Positions 1-8,329 are shown, counted from the first letter of the stretch. The stretch: 64,000 bases of DNA from Paenibacillus sp. PL2-23 (GCF_040834005.1 NZ_CP162129.1:2008001-2072000), one strand, 5' to 3'. The notes: generated from the letters alone by a model not told the origin. Made by a program: numbers and translations.

Positions 1-219
1 TGCGAGGAAGCAGTGAAAAGTGGCTTTACCGGCATGAATGCCCATTACGTCTCCTGTCGCGCATCCCTGATTCGTCAAGCGAGACAACATCGGAGACAAC
101 ATCGGCTTATGGTCTGGATCTATACATTGCCGGACGATACAGAGTTAATAGCAGGCTATCTAGACATGGGTGTTGATGCGGTATCACTCCTTAACCCCTC
201 GGTCTGGAGCAAACGTTAA
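1..219 (+). CDS. Glycerophosphodiester phosphodiesterase, C-terminal part (5'-truncated by window)
   Basis: The frame is open from base 1, so only the last 72 codons are visible. The segment GFTGMNAHY, then VWIYTLPDD, then YLDMGVDAVSLLNPSVW matches the end of GDPD-family TIM barrels, where a final strand with V-W-T is followed by a helix and a G-V-D-G-I strand. GDPD enzymes hydrolyse glycerophosphodiesters to glycerol 3-phosphate and an alcohol. The usual last strand I-I-T-D is replaced by V-S-L-L. The gene lies about 60 bp upstream of an ABC importer and close to a PI-PLC gene, which supports a lipid head-group role. The call rests on a short tail, so a related TIM-barrel hydrolase is possible. 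Confidence 0.6.
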   Translation, partial: CEEAVKSGFTGMNAHYVSCRASLIRQARQHRRQHRLMVWIYTLPDDTELIAGYLDMGVDAVSLLNPSVWSKR

Positions 220-244
220 TATGGATAATCATTTCTTGGTAGAA

Positions 245-279
245 AAGGAGGGAGGACGGGGCTGCCCCGTCCATCCAAT
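245..279 (+). promoter_or_regulatory. Shine-Dalgarno separated from the start codon by a GC-rich hairpin
   Basis: A strong SD-like run (GGAGG at 247-251) lies 28 bases before the ATG at 280, which is too far for normal initiation. In between, GGACGGGG (254-261) and CCCCGTCC (265-272) form a perfect 8-bp stem with a 3-base CTG loop. If the stem folds, the effective SD-to-ATG distance falls to about 9 bases, which is optimal. No U-tract follows, so it is not a terminator. Confidence 0.6.
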
Positions 280-1194
280 ATGTCTCTAGTGAATGTAAGC
301 AATGCAAGAACAAGGGTCCCAGAGAAGCGGCTTATAGCTGCAAGACGAGAATCATATGCCGTGTGGTACGTGTTTTTGCTCCCGACACTGCTCGGCATAC
401 TGTTCTTCACCGTATACCCGCTGCTTGAATCACTTCGTCTCAGCTTTACCAGAGGTGTCGAGGAGCGTTTCGTTGGGACGGACAATTATACCGATGTGCT
501 TACCTCAGATACGTTCTGGTATGCGGTCTACAATACCTTATACATTACAATCTTTCAGTTAATATTTGCTATTCCTTTGGGGTTTGTACTTGCTTGCCTC
601 ATTAATAGCCTGCGTCGTTCAAGCCATTTCTTCAAGGTGCTGTTCTATATTCCCAATACCACCTCGATGGTGGCGGCGGCAACCGTCTTTGTTGCGATTC
701 TTCATCCCGACGGTCCTCTGAATTATGCCCTGGAGCTGCTTGGCATGGAGAAGGTGGTGTGGCTCTCCCAGCCCGTTTCCGCCAAGTGGGGCGCTATCAT
801 TCTATCCGTATGGCATTGGTTAGGCTTCGTTATTATTATATGTCTTGCGAATTTACAGGCAATCCCAATTGAATATTACGAGGCCTCATCTATTGACGGT
901 GCTACACGATTGCAGCAGTGGTGGTTCATTACGATACCCAACATGCTAGGCAGTCTGGCTCTTCTTTGCATACTGGGCTGGATCGGCGGCCTTCAACGTT
1001 TTGCAGACGTCTTCATGCTGGGTGGCTTGCAGGGCAGCCCTGCGCGCTCACTCCACACAGTGGTCGGCTTTATATTTGAGAGGGGCTTTGGCGGCAATGA
1101 ATACGGCATAGCTTCGGCAGCCGCCTATATATTGTTCCTCGTTATTCTCGTCTTCACCTATTTCAACATAAAGCTCCTCCGAATGAAAATATAG
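280..1194 (+). CDS. ABC sugar-type importer permease (MalF/UgpA family)
   Basis: This 304-residue inner-membrane permease has six predicted hydrophobic segments; the first (about residues 28-48) follows a short basic N-terminus. The EAA loop that docks on the ATPase is clear at EYYEASSIDGATRLQQWWF, about residues 205-223. It should pair with the MalG-type permease 17 bp downstream and the lipoprotein at 2192. No ATPase is encoded nearby, so a shared MsmX/UgpC-like ATPase is expected. The neighbouring GDPD and PI-PLC genes suggest glycerophosphodiesters, inositol phosphates or related polyols as substrate rather than a plain sugar. The start is ATG 280, served by the hairpin-spaced SD described above. 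Confidence 0.85.
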   Translation: MSLVNVSNARTRVPEKRLIAARRESYAVWYVFLLPTLLGILFFTVYPLLESLRLSFTRGVEERFVGTDNYTDVLTSDTFWYAVYNTLYITIFQLIFAIPLGFVLACLINSLRRSSHFFKVLFYIPNTTSMVAAATVFVAILHPDGPLNYALELLGMEKVVWLSQPVSAKWGAIILSVWHWLGFVIIICLANLQAIPIEYYEASSIDGATRLQQWWFITIPNMLGSLALLCILGWIGGLQRFADVFMLGGLQGSPARSLHTVVGFIFERGFGGNEYGIASAAAYILFLVILVFTYFNIKLLRMKI

Positions 1195-1211
1195 AAGGCA
1201 GGTCATAATCT

Positions 1212-2057
1212 ATGCTTAGCTCTACCAAAAGAGATGCAGCGACCAAAGCCGTGATTACGATTCTGCTGGCGGCTATTGGATGTATAATGATTTACCCGTT
1301 TCTCTGGATGATTAGCGTCAGTCTGGAGAGAACAGCCAACGTAGCGCTGCCCTTCCCACCGCGCTTCATACCGGAGTTGTTCTCATGGTTCAACTATGGT
1401 CTGGTGTTCGAGAATAATGCTCTGTTCTTGGCCTATGGAAATTCAACTTTTCTTGCCTGTGTTCATGTTGCGATGAGTATCGCCTCGGCTTTGCTGGGGG
1501 GCTACGCGTTCTCGCGAGGCAGCTTTAAGGGCAAGCGAATCCTTTATATCGCTGTGCTTGCCACAATGATGATTCCATTCGAGACTAGACTCATTCCAAT
1601 GTTTACCATGTTTAATGACCTGGGTCTTATAAATACCAAATATCCTCTAATCTTGCCATCCATTATTGATGCCTTGGGGCTTGTCCTGGCCAAGCAATAT
1701 TTCGATCAGCTGCCCGAAGGTCTGAGAGAATCTGCCAAGATGGATGGGGCAGGCGAATTCAAGACGTATTTCTTTATCTTTGTGCCCTTAACGGGTCCCA
1801 TTACGGCCACACTTGCCATCCTTGCCTTTCAGGAGAGCTGGAATTCATTTATATGGCCGCTCGTTGTCATTAACGATCAACATCTCAAGACAGTTCCTTT
1901 GTTTTTATCCAGCTTCTCGGCAGAGAACGGGGACAGACTTGCGGGTGTTACGATGGCCCTGACTGCCATGAGTATTATGCCGATTCTTCTAGTGTTTATC
2001 TTTTTCCAGAAATATATTATTCGGAGCGTGGCATTAAGCGGTCTGAAGGGAGAGTGA
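1212..2057 (+). CDS. ABC sugar-type importer permease (MalG/UgpE family)
   Basis: This 281-residue permease has a first membrane helix at about residues 15-35 (A-I-G-C-I-M-I-Y-P-F). The EAA loop LRESAKMDGAGEFKTYFFI lies at about residues 172-190, with the G of the EAA signature intact. Only 17 bp separate it from the MalF-type gene, so the two are one transcript. It forms the second half of the heterodimeric channel. The substrate cannot be read from the sequence; the family covers glycerol 3-phosphate (UgpE), maltose and many other sugars. Confidence 0.85.
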   Translation: MLSSTKRDAATKAVITILLAAIGCIMIYPFLWMISVSLERTANVALPFPPRFIPELFSWFNYGLVFENNALFLAYGNSTFLACVHVAMSIASALLGGYAFSRGSFKGKRILYIAVLATMMIPFETRLIPMFTMFNDLGLINTKYPLILPSIIDALGLVLAKQYFDQLPEGLRESAKMDGAGEFKTYFFIFVPLTGPITATLAILAFQESWNSFIWPLVVINDQHLKTVPLFLSSFSAENGDRLAGVTMALTAMSIMPILLVFIFFQKYIIRSVALSGLKGE

Positions 2058-2073
2058 TAGGATAGGGAGAGAA

Positions 2074-2103
2074 ACAGAATAGAGAGAGACAGAATAGAGA
2101 GAG
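2074..2103 (+). repeat. 15-bp direct tandem repeat in a purine-rich spacer
   Basis: The unit ACAGAATAGAGAGAG occurs twice, head to tail (2074-2088 and 2089-2103). It sits in an almost all-purine stretch between the permease stop and the binding-protein gene. It could be slippage-prone, or an unstructured leader that keeps the next ribosome site open. Confidence 0.7.
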
Positions 2104-2191
2104 AAGCCAGATTAAGAGAACAGCTGTAGTGCCATATTGTTGCGAGAGTTAAATGGAGAGTATAAAAAGAAAAATGGAGGCTAAACCAGCT

Positions 2192-3607
2192 ATGCTTAAA
2201 ACAAACCCGAAAATGTTCGTTTGTATTTTATTTCTACTTTTTTCCTTAGCACTAAGCGCATGCAGCGGGAACGGAGGGGCGAATGCACCCGGAGCTACAA
2301 ACGAAGCTAACGGCGGTCATGCCGATCGTTCGCCGACTGATGATGCCGGAACATCGAATCCGCAGCTTACAGGCACGCTTAAAGTGCAGATGATCGGAGA
2401 CTTCTCCGTGGAAGACAAGACTGATGCCATTACAGGCCAGAAGTCCAAGGGCATTAAAGTATTAAAGGATGAGTTCGAGAAGCGTTACCCCGGCACGACT
2501 GTCGAATTCGTATTAATGGGCTGGGATAACTACAATGAGAAGACTCAGACCATGCTGCAGTCGAATGCTGCAGATGTCTACCAGGTGCCGGGTATCGCCA
2601 AGTTTGCGGAGCAAGGCTTATTGGAGCCGCTGCAGCCTTATATTGATAGAGACAGCTTCGACTTAGGTATTTACCTCAATGGCCAGGTAGATGGATGGCG
2701 AGCAATGGGACCTAATGATCAAGAACCCGAAATTTATAGCCTTCCTTATATCGGCGATGCTCGGCTAATCGTGTATGATACGAAGCTATTCGACGATTGG
2801 GGAGTGCCGTATCTGTCTGAATCGCCAACAATTGACGAAATATTGGAAAAAGCAAAGTTGATGACGGGGACGAATCCGAAGACGGGCGAACAAAACTATG
2901 GATTAACCTTTAATGGCAAGGACGCGGCAGATACAATCATGAACGTTAATGAAGCCAAGGGCGGTCAGTGGGGAAGCGGCTTCTTGTGGAAGGAAATGAC
3001 GTTGGAGTTCGATACACCATCGATGGTGGAATCGGCAGAATGGTTGAATGAGGCGATGCAATACGCACCGGAAGGCGTGCTTGTTAACCAAGGCGCAGAA
3101 AATTTCTTGAATGTGAACAACAACATTGCCATTAATCTGCGTGCTGCACCAGGCTTTGTTAATACCATTGAAGCATTTGGCACAAAGGACCGTTATCAGG
3201 CCTCGCTCTTGTTCAAGCATCCAGAGAATGGCATGGGCGGCATGTTCGCTGGAAGTCCTTTTGCAATCGGAACAACAAGCTCGAACAAGGAGCTTGCTTG
3301 GGAATGGTTGAAATTCAGCGGCTCTGAATTTTTCCAGGAATATATGTGGATGGAGCAGCGCTCCCAGAGTATGCCTGTTATTAAGTCAGCAGCTGACTGG
3401 GATTCGGTAAAAGAAATTCCTCAGATGGATATAATTCTTAAGCAGATGAGCCAGCTGTGGGCTCCGCGCTATCCATACCGTTCAGGACAGCCAAGGTATA
3501 TTCTGTCTGAGAATGTTGAACGTATTCTCTTGGGTGAGGTGCCGGCTGCAGAAGGCTTGAAGAAGGCGCAAGAAGAGTCGAGCAAATGGGTTAAGGATCA
3601 GTTATAA
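2192..3607 (+). CDS. ABC importer substrate-binding lipoprotein
   Basis: This is a family 1 extracellular solute-binding protein of 471 residues. The chosen start, ATG 2192, has GGAGG at 2176-2180 and gives a textbook lipoprotein signal: a basic N-terminus, a hydrophobic core and the lipobox LSAC. An ATG at 2153 would add 13 residues but has a poor ribosome site. After the lipid-anchored Cys comes a low-complexity Gly/Asn/Ala linker, then the binding lobes (from about residue 55). The gene follows the two permease genes and precedes PI-PLC by 30 bp, so binding protein and phospholipase are probably co-expressed. The ligand is not identifiable; the context points to a phosphodiester or inositol-containing product. 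Confidence 0.85.
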   Translation: MLKTNPKMFVCILFLLFSLALSACSGNGGANAPGATNEANGGHADRSPTDDAGTSNPQLTGTLKVQMIGDFSVEDKTDAITGQKSKGIKVLKDEFEKRYPGTTVEFVLMGWDNYNEKTQTMLQSNAADVYQVPGIAKFAEQGLLEPLQPYIDRDSFDLGIYLNGQVDGWRAMGPNDQEPEIYSLPYIGDARLIVYDTKLFDDWGVPYLSESPTIDEILEKAKLMTGTNPKTGEQNYGLTFNGKDAADTIMNVNEAKGGQWGSGFLWKEMTLEFDTPSMVESAEWLNEAMQYAPEGVLVNQGAENFLNVNNNIAINLRAAPGFVNTIEAFGTKDRYQASLLFKHPENGMGGMFAGSPFAIGTTSSNKELAWEWLKFSGSEFFQEYMWMEQRSQSMPVIKSAADWDSVKEIPQMDIILKQMSQLWAPRYPYRSGQPRYILSENVERILLGEVPAAEGLKKAQEESSKWVKDQL

Positions 3608-3637
3608 ATTAAGTGATATAGAGAGGCGGAATGTTCC

Positions 3638-4543
3638 ATGGTAAAGAAAGCTTCCATGCTGCTTGTGATGCTCGCTATGCTCGTTACATCCTTTGCAAGC
3701 CCATCCTTCGCATACACCAGCAGCAATTGGATGGGGTCAATCGCAAATACGACTTCTGTAGCCTCGCTGTCGATTCCAGGCACCCATAATTCGGGAGCCT
3801 TGTATGAGCCGATTTATGGCACGGCCAAAAATCAGGATCTTACTATTGCTCAGCAGCTATCTATCGGAGTGCGGTATCTGGACATTCGTACAAGACATTT
3901 CCAGAATGGCTTCACTATTCATCATGGAGCCGTGTATCAGAATCAGAACTTCGACGACGTGTTGAATGCGGTCCTAACCTTTTTGAAAAATAATCCTTCA
4001 GAGACTGTGATCATGAGTGTAAAGGAAGAGCACACGGCAGCAGAAAATACACGCTCCTTCGAAGAAACCTTCAATTGGTACGTTAGCAAAAATCCAAGCA
4101 AGTGGGTCATGACAGATCATATTCCTACTCTTGGAGAAGCCAGAGGGAAGATTGTGCTCCTGAGAAGATTTCCTGCCGCACAGCTCCCTAAAGGCATAGA
4201 TGCTACGGGTTGGCAAGAGAACACAACCTTTACGATTAAGAAGAATGCCAATCTGAAGATCCAGGACTATTATAAGGTAACGGATAAGAGTAAAAAGTGG
4301 AATGATATTCAGAGCATGTATAATGAAGCAAAAACAAGCAATCCGACCTGGCTCTATATTAACTACACCAGCGGGTACAAGCCAGGCTTGTTCGGCATTC
4401 CGAATATTCGTGAAATCAAGAATGATATAAATCCTAAAGTAACCAGCTTTTTCACGACTAATACCAAAGGACGATTCGGCATTTCGGCAATGGATTTTAT
4501 TACGAGTGACCATGCTTCTAAAATTATAGCAACCAATTTTTAG
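3638..4543 (+). CDS. Secreted phosphatidylinositol-specific phospholipase C
   Basis: This 301-residue protein has a cleavable signal peptide (about residues 1-25, ending S-F-A). It belongs to the bacterial PI-PLC X-domain family, which cleaves phosphatidylinositol or GPI anchors to diacylglycerol and inositol phosphate. The first catalytic His is in SIPGTHNSG (H50) and the second in FTIHHGAVY (H95/H96), matching the general base and acid of the Bacillus cereus enzyme. The VRYLDIRTR strand supplies the active-site Asp/Arg. Length matches the family at about 300 residues. The gene ends the importer operon (30 bp after the binding protein) and is followed by a terminator. The probable role is release of water-soluble head groups for import. 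Confidence 0.9.
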   Translation: MVKKASMLLVMLAMLVTSFASPSFAYTSSNWMGSIANTTSVASLSIPGTHNSGALYEPIYGTAKNQDLTIAQQLSIGVRYLDIRTRHFQNGFTIHHGAVYQNQNFDDVLNAVLTFLKNNPSETVIMSVKEEHTAAENTRSFEETFNWYVSKNPSKWVMTDHIPTLGEARGKIVLLRRFPAAQLPKGIDATGWQENTTFTIKKNANLKIQDYYKVTDKSKKWNDIQSMYNEAKTSNPTWLYINYTSGYKPGLFGIPNIREIKNDINPKVTSFFTTNTKGRFGISAMDFITSDHASKIIATNF

Positions 4544-4564
4544 CGCTTGATGCTTAGATTTATG

Positions 4565-4590
4565 AGAGGCCTCTATATGGAGGCCTCTTT
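4565..4590 (+). terminator. Rho-independent terminator after PI-PLC
   Basis: AGAGGCCTC (4565-4573) pairs perfectly with GAGGCCTCT (4580-4588) around a 6-base loop, followed by a short TTTC tract. It lies 21 bp after the PI-PLC stop. Confidence 0.75.
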
Positions 4591-4639
4591 CACATTTATA
4601 TCTGATGACAAAAAAATTCGTTGTTTACTTCGATATTCT

Positions 4640-4867
4640 CGCCGCGCAACATCAGGCAAGAGAACGGTCAATTAATTCTGGCAGCCCAATATGAACCCTG
4701 TACCGCTATGCTAGTAAGGGCGCTGGGACTAAGGCTGGAGCCGACTCAACGGTCATTCAAGGATGTCCATGCATCCAGCTGGTATAGCGCTTAACTTAAC
4801 TAGAGAAGAATGCGCGGTCTGGATCCAGTGGCTTCTGTCTAAGTATGTGTTAGAAGTCGATATTTGA
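4640..4867 (+). pseudogene. Relics of an S-layer homology (SLH) domain protein
   Basis: No intact ORF is present. In one frame, 4708-4794 reads MLVRALGLRLEPTQ then FKDVHASSWYSA and a stop, which is the end of one SLH repeat plus the start of the next. In another frame, 4796-4867 reads LTREECAVWIQWLLSKY and a stop, the typical SLH helix motif T-R-E-E-x-A-V. The two pieces are shifted by one base and the middle of the repeat is missing. The segment before 4708 (RQENGQ...) may be a further decayed repeat. This is inferred from motif resemblance only; the parent protein cannot be named. Confidence 0.6.
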
Positions 4868-4903
4868 ACATTGCAAGTCGAGATTGCATCTTCTCTCTAC
4901 AGC

Positions 4904-4950
4904 GTTGAAGGACTATGCTGATTACAGAAGTAATGTCATAGTCCTTCAAC
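4904..4950 (+). promoter_or_regulatory. Long perfect inverted repeat upstream of the fucU operon
   Basis: GTTGAAGGACTATG (4904-4917) is the exact reverse complement of CATAGTCCTTCAAC (4937-4950). Inside the 19-base loop a second stem, ATTAC/GTAAT (4921-4925 with 4930-4934), closes an AGAA loop. No U-tract follows, so it is not a simple terminator. It lies about 45-60 bp before the first gene of the sulfatase operon and may be an operator, an RNA processing or stability element, or a remnant of a mobile element end. Confidence 0.6.
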
Positions 4951-5011
4951 CTATGCGAGCTATAAAAAATATCGTCTCGCAAAAGAGGACAGCATGATGG
5001 GGGGAACACAG

Positions 5012-5449
5012 ATGCTGATCGGAATTCCCGGACTATTGCCGCCGGATTTGCTGAAATGGATGAGAGAGATGGGACATGGTGATGAGCTGGTGCTGGCGGA
5101 TGCCAATTTCCCAGCTGCAAGCCATGCGCAGCGACTTGTACGATGCGATGGAATTGGCATTGTTGAATTGCTGGAAGCGATCGTCAAGGTGCTTCCACTG
5201 GACGATTATGTGGAGAAGCCTGCGGCGGTTATGGCCGTTGTCCCAGGCGATCCCGTAGAGACAACGATTTGGGACTCCTATGAAGCGATACTGTATAGAA
5301 AAACAGGATTGTCATCCTCATTGGAATCGATTGAGAGATTCAGCTTCTATGAACGGAGCAGTTCAGCGTATGTTATTGTTGCAACTGGTGAACGGGCACA
5401 ATACGGCAACCTAATTCTGAAGAAGGGGGTCGTTCGTGAACATGATTGA
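5012..5449 (+). CDS. fucU: L-fucose mutarotase, RbsD/FucU family
   Basis: From ATG 5012 the protein starts MLIGIPGLLPPDLLKWM, the usual FucU N-terminus, and continues with MGHGDELVLADANFPA, which carries the catalytic His and Asp of the RbsD/FucU fold. The 145-residue length fits. FucU interconverts alpha and beta anomers of L-fucose; L-galactose and related sugars are plausible alternatives in this locus. An in-frame ATG at 4994 with AAGAGGA in front would add six residues (MMGGTQ) and cannot be excluded. The stop overlaps the next gene (sulfatase start at 5436), so they are translationally coupled. It is the first gene of a five-gene operon with GH29 and two sulfatases. Confidence 0.85.
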   Translation: MLIGIPGLLPPDLLKWMREMGHGDELVLADANFPAASHAQRLVRCDGIGIVELLEAIVKVLPLDDYVEKPAAVMAVVPGDPVETTIWDSYEAILYRKTGLSSSLESIERFSFYERSSSAYVIVATGERAQYGNLILKKGVVREHD

Positions 5450-6860
5450 CCAGAGGCCCAATATTGTATTCCTATTCGCAGACGATCAAAGATTTGATAC
5501 CCTGCGTGCATTGGGCAATACCGACATTCATACGCCGCATCTGGATAACCTGCTGGAGCACGGCACCGCCTTTCGCCAGGCTCATATTCCAGGCGGCACG
5601 GTAGGTGCAGTCTGTATGCCCAGCCGCGCGATGCTGCATACAGGAAGAACATTGTTCCATATTCATGACGACGGAAGAAGCATTCCTGAGGAGCATGTAT
5701 TGATGGGGGAAACGTTCCGGCAAGCGGGTTACGCCACCTTCGGCATTGGCAAATGGCATAACGGCGCCGCCTCCTTTAACCGGAGCTTCAGCGACGGAGA
5801 GGATATCTTTTTCGGAGGAATGGAGGATCATTGGAATGTACCCGCTTTCCGTTATCATGCGGATGGAAGCTACTCAGGGAAAATTCCTGTAATTAGAGAT
5901 CGTTTGATGTCTAATGAAGTGGAATATCGGCCTGCAGACAAGATTCAGGCTGGCGTTCATTCAACTGACCTGTTCTCGGATACCGCCGTACATTGGATTC
6001 ATCAGTATAAAGAGGAGGAGCCGTTCTTCCTGTATGTGTCCTACATGGCTCCCCATGATCCTCGAAGCATGCCGGAGAAGTATATGAAGCTGTATGATCC
6101 AGCATCGTTGACGCTTCCTGATAATGTTGCGTGTGAGCATGCTTTCGATTATGGCATACGTGATATAAGAGATGAGAGGCTGGCAGCATATCCGCGAACG
6201 GAAGAAGAAATTCGGGGACATCTGGCAGAATATTATGCCATGATTACACATCTGGACGATCGAATCGGTGATATTATCCATGCTTTGAAGGAGACGGACC
6301 TGTTCGATCATACGATTATCGTATTCACAGGAGACAACGGACTCGCCGTAGGCCAGCATGGACTAATGGGCAAGCAAAGCTGTTATGAGCATAGCGTAAG
6401 AGTTCCGCTCATTTTCTCTGGGCCGGGAATACCGAAAGGACAGCGAAGAGATGAATTTGTATATTTATCCGACATCTACCCTACCTTATGCGAATTAACG
6501 CAAGTTCCGATTCCATCGTCAGTCGAAGGTGCATCTCTAGCCCCTCTGTTCTCTCGCGGCGGAGCCATCTCGGATCGGGATAGGCTGTATTTTGCCTATG
6601 CCGACCTTGTCCGAGCCGTGAAGAGCAGAGAGTACAAGCTCATCGTCTACCACCATAAGTCCCAATTGTTCCGTGTAAGCGAGGACCCCCTGGAGCGATA
6701 TAATCTAATTGAGGATCCGGCTTTCTCCCATATGGAGCAGGTATTAATGAAAGAATTAATAGAGCACAGCTATCGATCAGGAGATCGCAAGCACCCCGCA
6801 GGACAACAATTCTGGTCGCAAATCGACAGATATCAACAAGGAGAAGATGAACAACTATGA
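5436..6860 (+). CDS. S1-family sulfatase (formylglycine type), cytoplasmic
   Basis: This alkaline-phosphatase-fold sulfatase has 474 residues. The N-terminal metal site is RPNIVFLFADDQ (D16, D17). The signature CMPSR (C60) is the C-x-P-S-R motif converted to formylglycine by FGE or anSME; neither maturase is in the window. The second metal site is FTGDNGLAVGQHG (D-N-G, about residues 290-300). The start is GTG 5436, preceded by AGAAGGGGG; it overlaps the fucU stop by 14 bases. There is no signal peptide, so it acts in the cytosol on imported sulfated oligosaccharides. The next gene, GH29, overlaps by four bases (ATGA), suggesting sequential desulfation and alpha-L-fucoside or L-galactoside hydrolysis. 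The exact S1 subfamily cannot be assigned by eye. Confidence 0.9.
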   Translation: MNMIDQRPNIVFLFADDQRFDTLRALGNTDIHTPHLDNLLEHGTAFRQAHIPGGTVGAVCMPSRAMLHTGRTLFHIHDDGRSIPEEHVLMGETFRQAGYATFGIGKWHNGAASFNRSFSDGEDIFFGGMEDHWNVPAFRYHADGSYSGKIPVIRDRLMSNEVEYRPADKIQAGVHSTDLFSDTAVHWIHQYKEEEPFFLYVSYMAPHDPRSMPEKYMKLYDPASLTLPDNVACEHAFDYGIRDIRDERLAAYPRTEEEIRGHLAEYYAMITHLDDRIGDIIHALKETDLFDHTIIVFTGDNGLAVGQHGLMGKQSCYEHSVRVPLIFSGPGIPKGQRRDEFVYLSDIYPTLCELTQVPIPSSVEGASLAPLFSRGGAISDRDRLYFAYADLVRAVKSREYKLIVYHHKSQLFRVSEDPLERYNLIEDPAFSHMEQVLMKELIEHSYRSGDRKHPAGQQFWSQIDRYQQGEDEQL

Positions 6861-8329
6861 TAAATATAAATCAAATAAATGATGTGATTGGGAAAGGTCC
6901 GTTTCAGGACAACTGGGAGTCGTTAAGCCGCTATACGGTGCCGAGTTGGTACAAAAAGGCGAAGTTTGGCATCTTCATTCATTGGGGAGTCTACTCGGTC
7001 CCAGCTTATGGGAATGAGTGGTATCCTCGTGAAATGTACTTGAAGGATAGCGCCAGGCGGGATCGGCAGGATGTCAGCATGTTTGATTACCATATACAAA
7101 CCTATGGCCCGCAGCATGAGTTCGGATATAAGGATTTTATTCCGATGTTCAAGGCAGAAAAGTTTGATCCTGCGGCTTGGGCAAGCTTATTCAGAAGAGC
7201 GGGTGCGAGGTATGTAATGCCCGTCGCTGAACATCATGATGGCTTCCAAATGTACGACAGCCAATTGTCGCAATGGAATGCCGCGAAGATGGGGCCGCAG
7301 CGCGACATCATCAGAGCGCTGAAGGAAGCTGTGCAGGAGAAGGGGATGAAATTCGCGGTGTCTTCCCATCGGGCGGAGAACTGGTGGTTCTACGACGGTG
7401 GAATGACCTTTCATTCGGATGTCCAGGACGACAGCTTCCGCGGTTTATATGGTCCGGCTCAGCCAAGGGATCCGGAATGGACGATTCACGGGGAAGGACC
7501 GGACGAAGCGTTCTTGACCGATTGGCTGCTTAGAACTTGCGAGCTTGTTGACCTATACCAGCCATCGATCGTCTGGTTCGACTGGTGGATCATGAATATT
7601 CGCTTCAAGCCATATCTTAAGAAATTCGCAGCCTATTATTATAATCGGGCAGCGGAGTGGGGGACGGAGGTTGCGATCAATTACAAGCTGGACGCTTATA
7701 TGCATGGCACAGCAGTGTTCGATATTGAACGCGGTCAATTGAATGGCATTCGTCCCGAGCTGTGGCAGACCGACACTTCTGTTGCTCGCAACTCTTGGTC
7801 TCACAGTGTCAATAATCAATATAAGGACCCGGCGGACTTGATCTGCGATCTGATCGATATAGTGAGCAAGAACGGTTGTTTGTTGTTGAACATTGGACCG
7901 AAGGCGGACGGAACGATTCCGCAGGAAGACGAGTCAATCCTTCTTGCGATAGGTGATTGGCTTGCCGTGAACGGGGAAGGCATCTACGATACGACACATT
8001 GGAAGATATATGGTGAAGGACCGACCCAATCGGGAGAAGAGATGCACACGGAAGGCAAGCGGGGTGCCTATACAGAAGAAGATATCCGATTCACCTTCAA
8101 GGACGGGACGTTATATGCTTTCGTTATGAAGCTGCCCACTAGCGGAACCGTTATGATCCGATCTCTGTCCACGAATTCACGTCATTTCCGCAGTGTCATT
8201 TCAAGTGTAAACACTCTTGATGGCAACCTGCCGCTTGAATGGACAGTTTCTAATGAGGGGTTGGAGATCGATATTTCTTCTCTGGCTGAAACTCCGTATC
8301 CTACAGGCTTCAAAATTGGGATGGAGTAG
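6857..8329 (+). CDS. GH29 alpha-L-fucosidase-type glycosidase, cytoplasmic
   Basis: This 490-residue GH29 protein has the family N-terminal signature WYKKAKFGIFIHWGVYSVP (about residues 31-49), then EHHDGFQMYDS (residues 125-135). The nucleophile strand is IVWFDWWI with the catalytic Asp at D242. The C-terminal beta-sandwich begins near residue 370. There is no signal peptide. GH29 enzymes remove alpha-L-fucose with retention; members in porphyran loci act on alpha-L-galactose instead, as I recall from published work on gut Bacteroides. With fucU and two sulfatases in the same operon, a desulfated L-fucose- or L-galactose-capped oligosaccharide is the likely substrate. The 4-base overlap with the upstream sulfatase gene indicates coupling. 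Confidence 0.9.
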   Translation: MININQINDVIGKGPFQDNWESLSRYTVPSWYKKAKFGIFIHWGVYSVPAYGNEWYPREMYLKDSARRDRQDVSMFDYHIQTYGPQHEFGYKDFIPMFKAEKFDPAAWASLFRRAGARYVMPVAEHHDGFQMYDSQLSQWNAAKMGPQRDIIRALKEAVQEKGMKFAVSSHRAENWWFYDGGMTFHSDVQDDSFRGLYGPAQPRDPEWTIHGEGPDEAFLTDWLLRTCELVDLYQPSIVWFDWWIMNIRFKPYLKKFAAYYYNRAAEWGTEVAINYKLDAYMHGTAVFDIERGQLNGIRPELWQTDTSVARNSWSHSVNNQYKDPADLICDLIDIVSKNGCLLLNIGPKADGTIPQEDESILLAIGDWLAVNGEGIYDTTHWKIYGEGPTQSGEEMHTEGKRGAYTEEDIRFTFKDGTLYAFVMKLPTSGTVMIRSLSTNSRHFRSVISSVNTLDGNLPLEWTVSNEGLEIDISSLAETPYPTGFKIGME

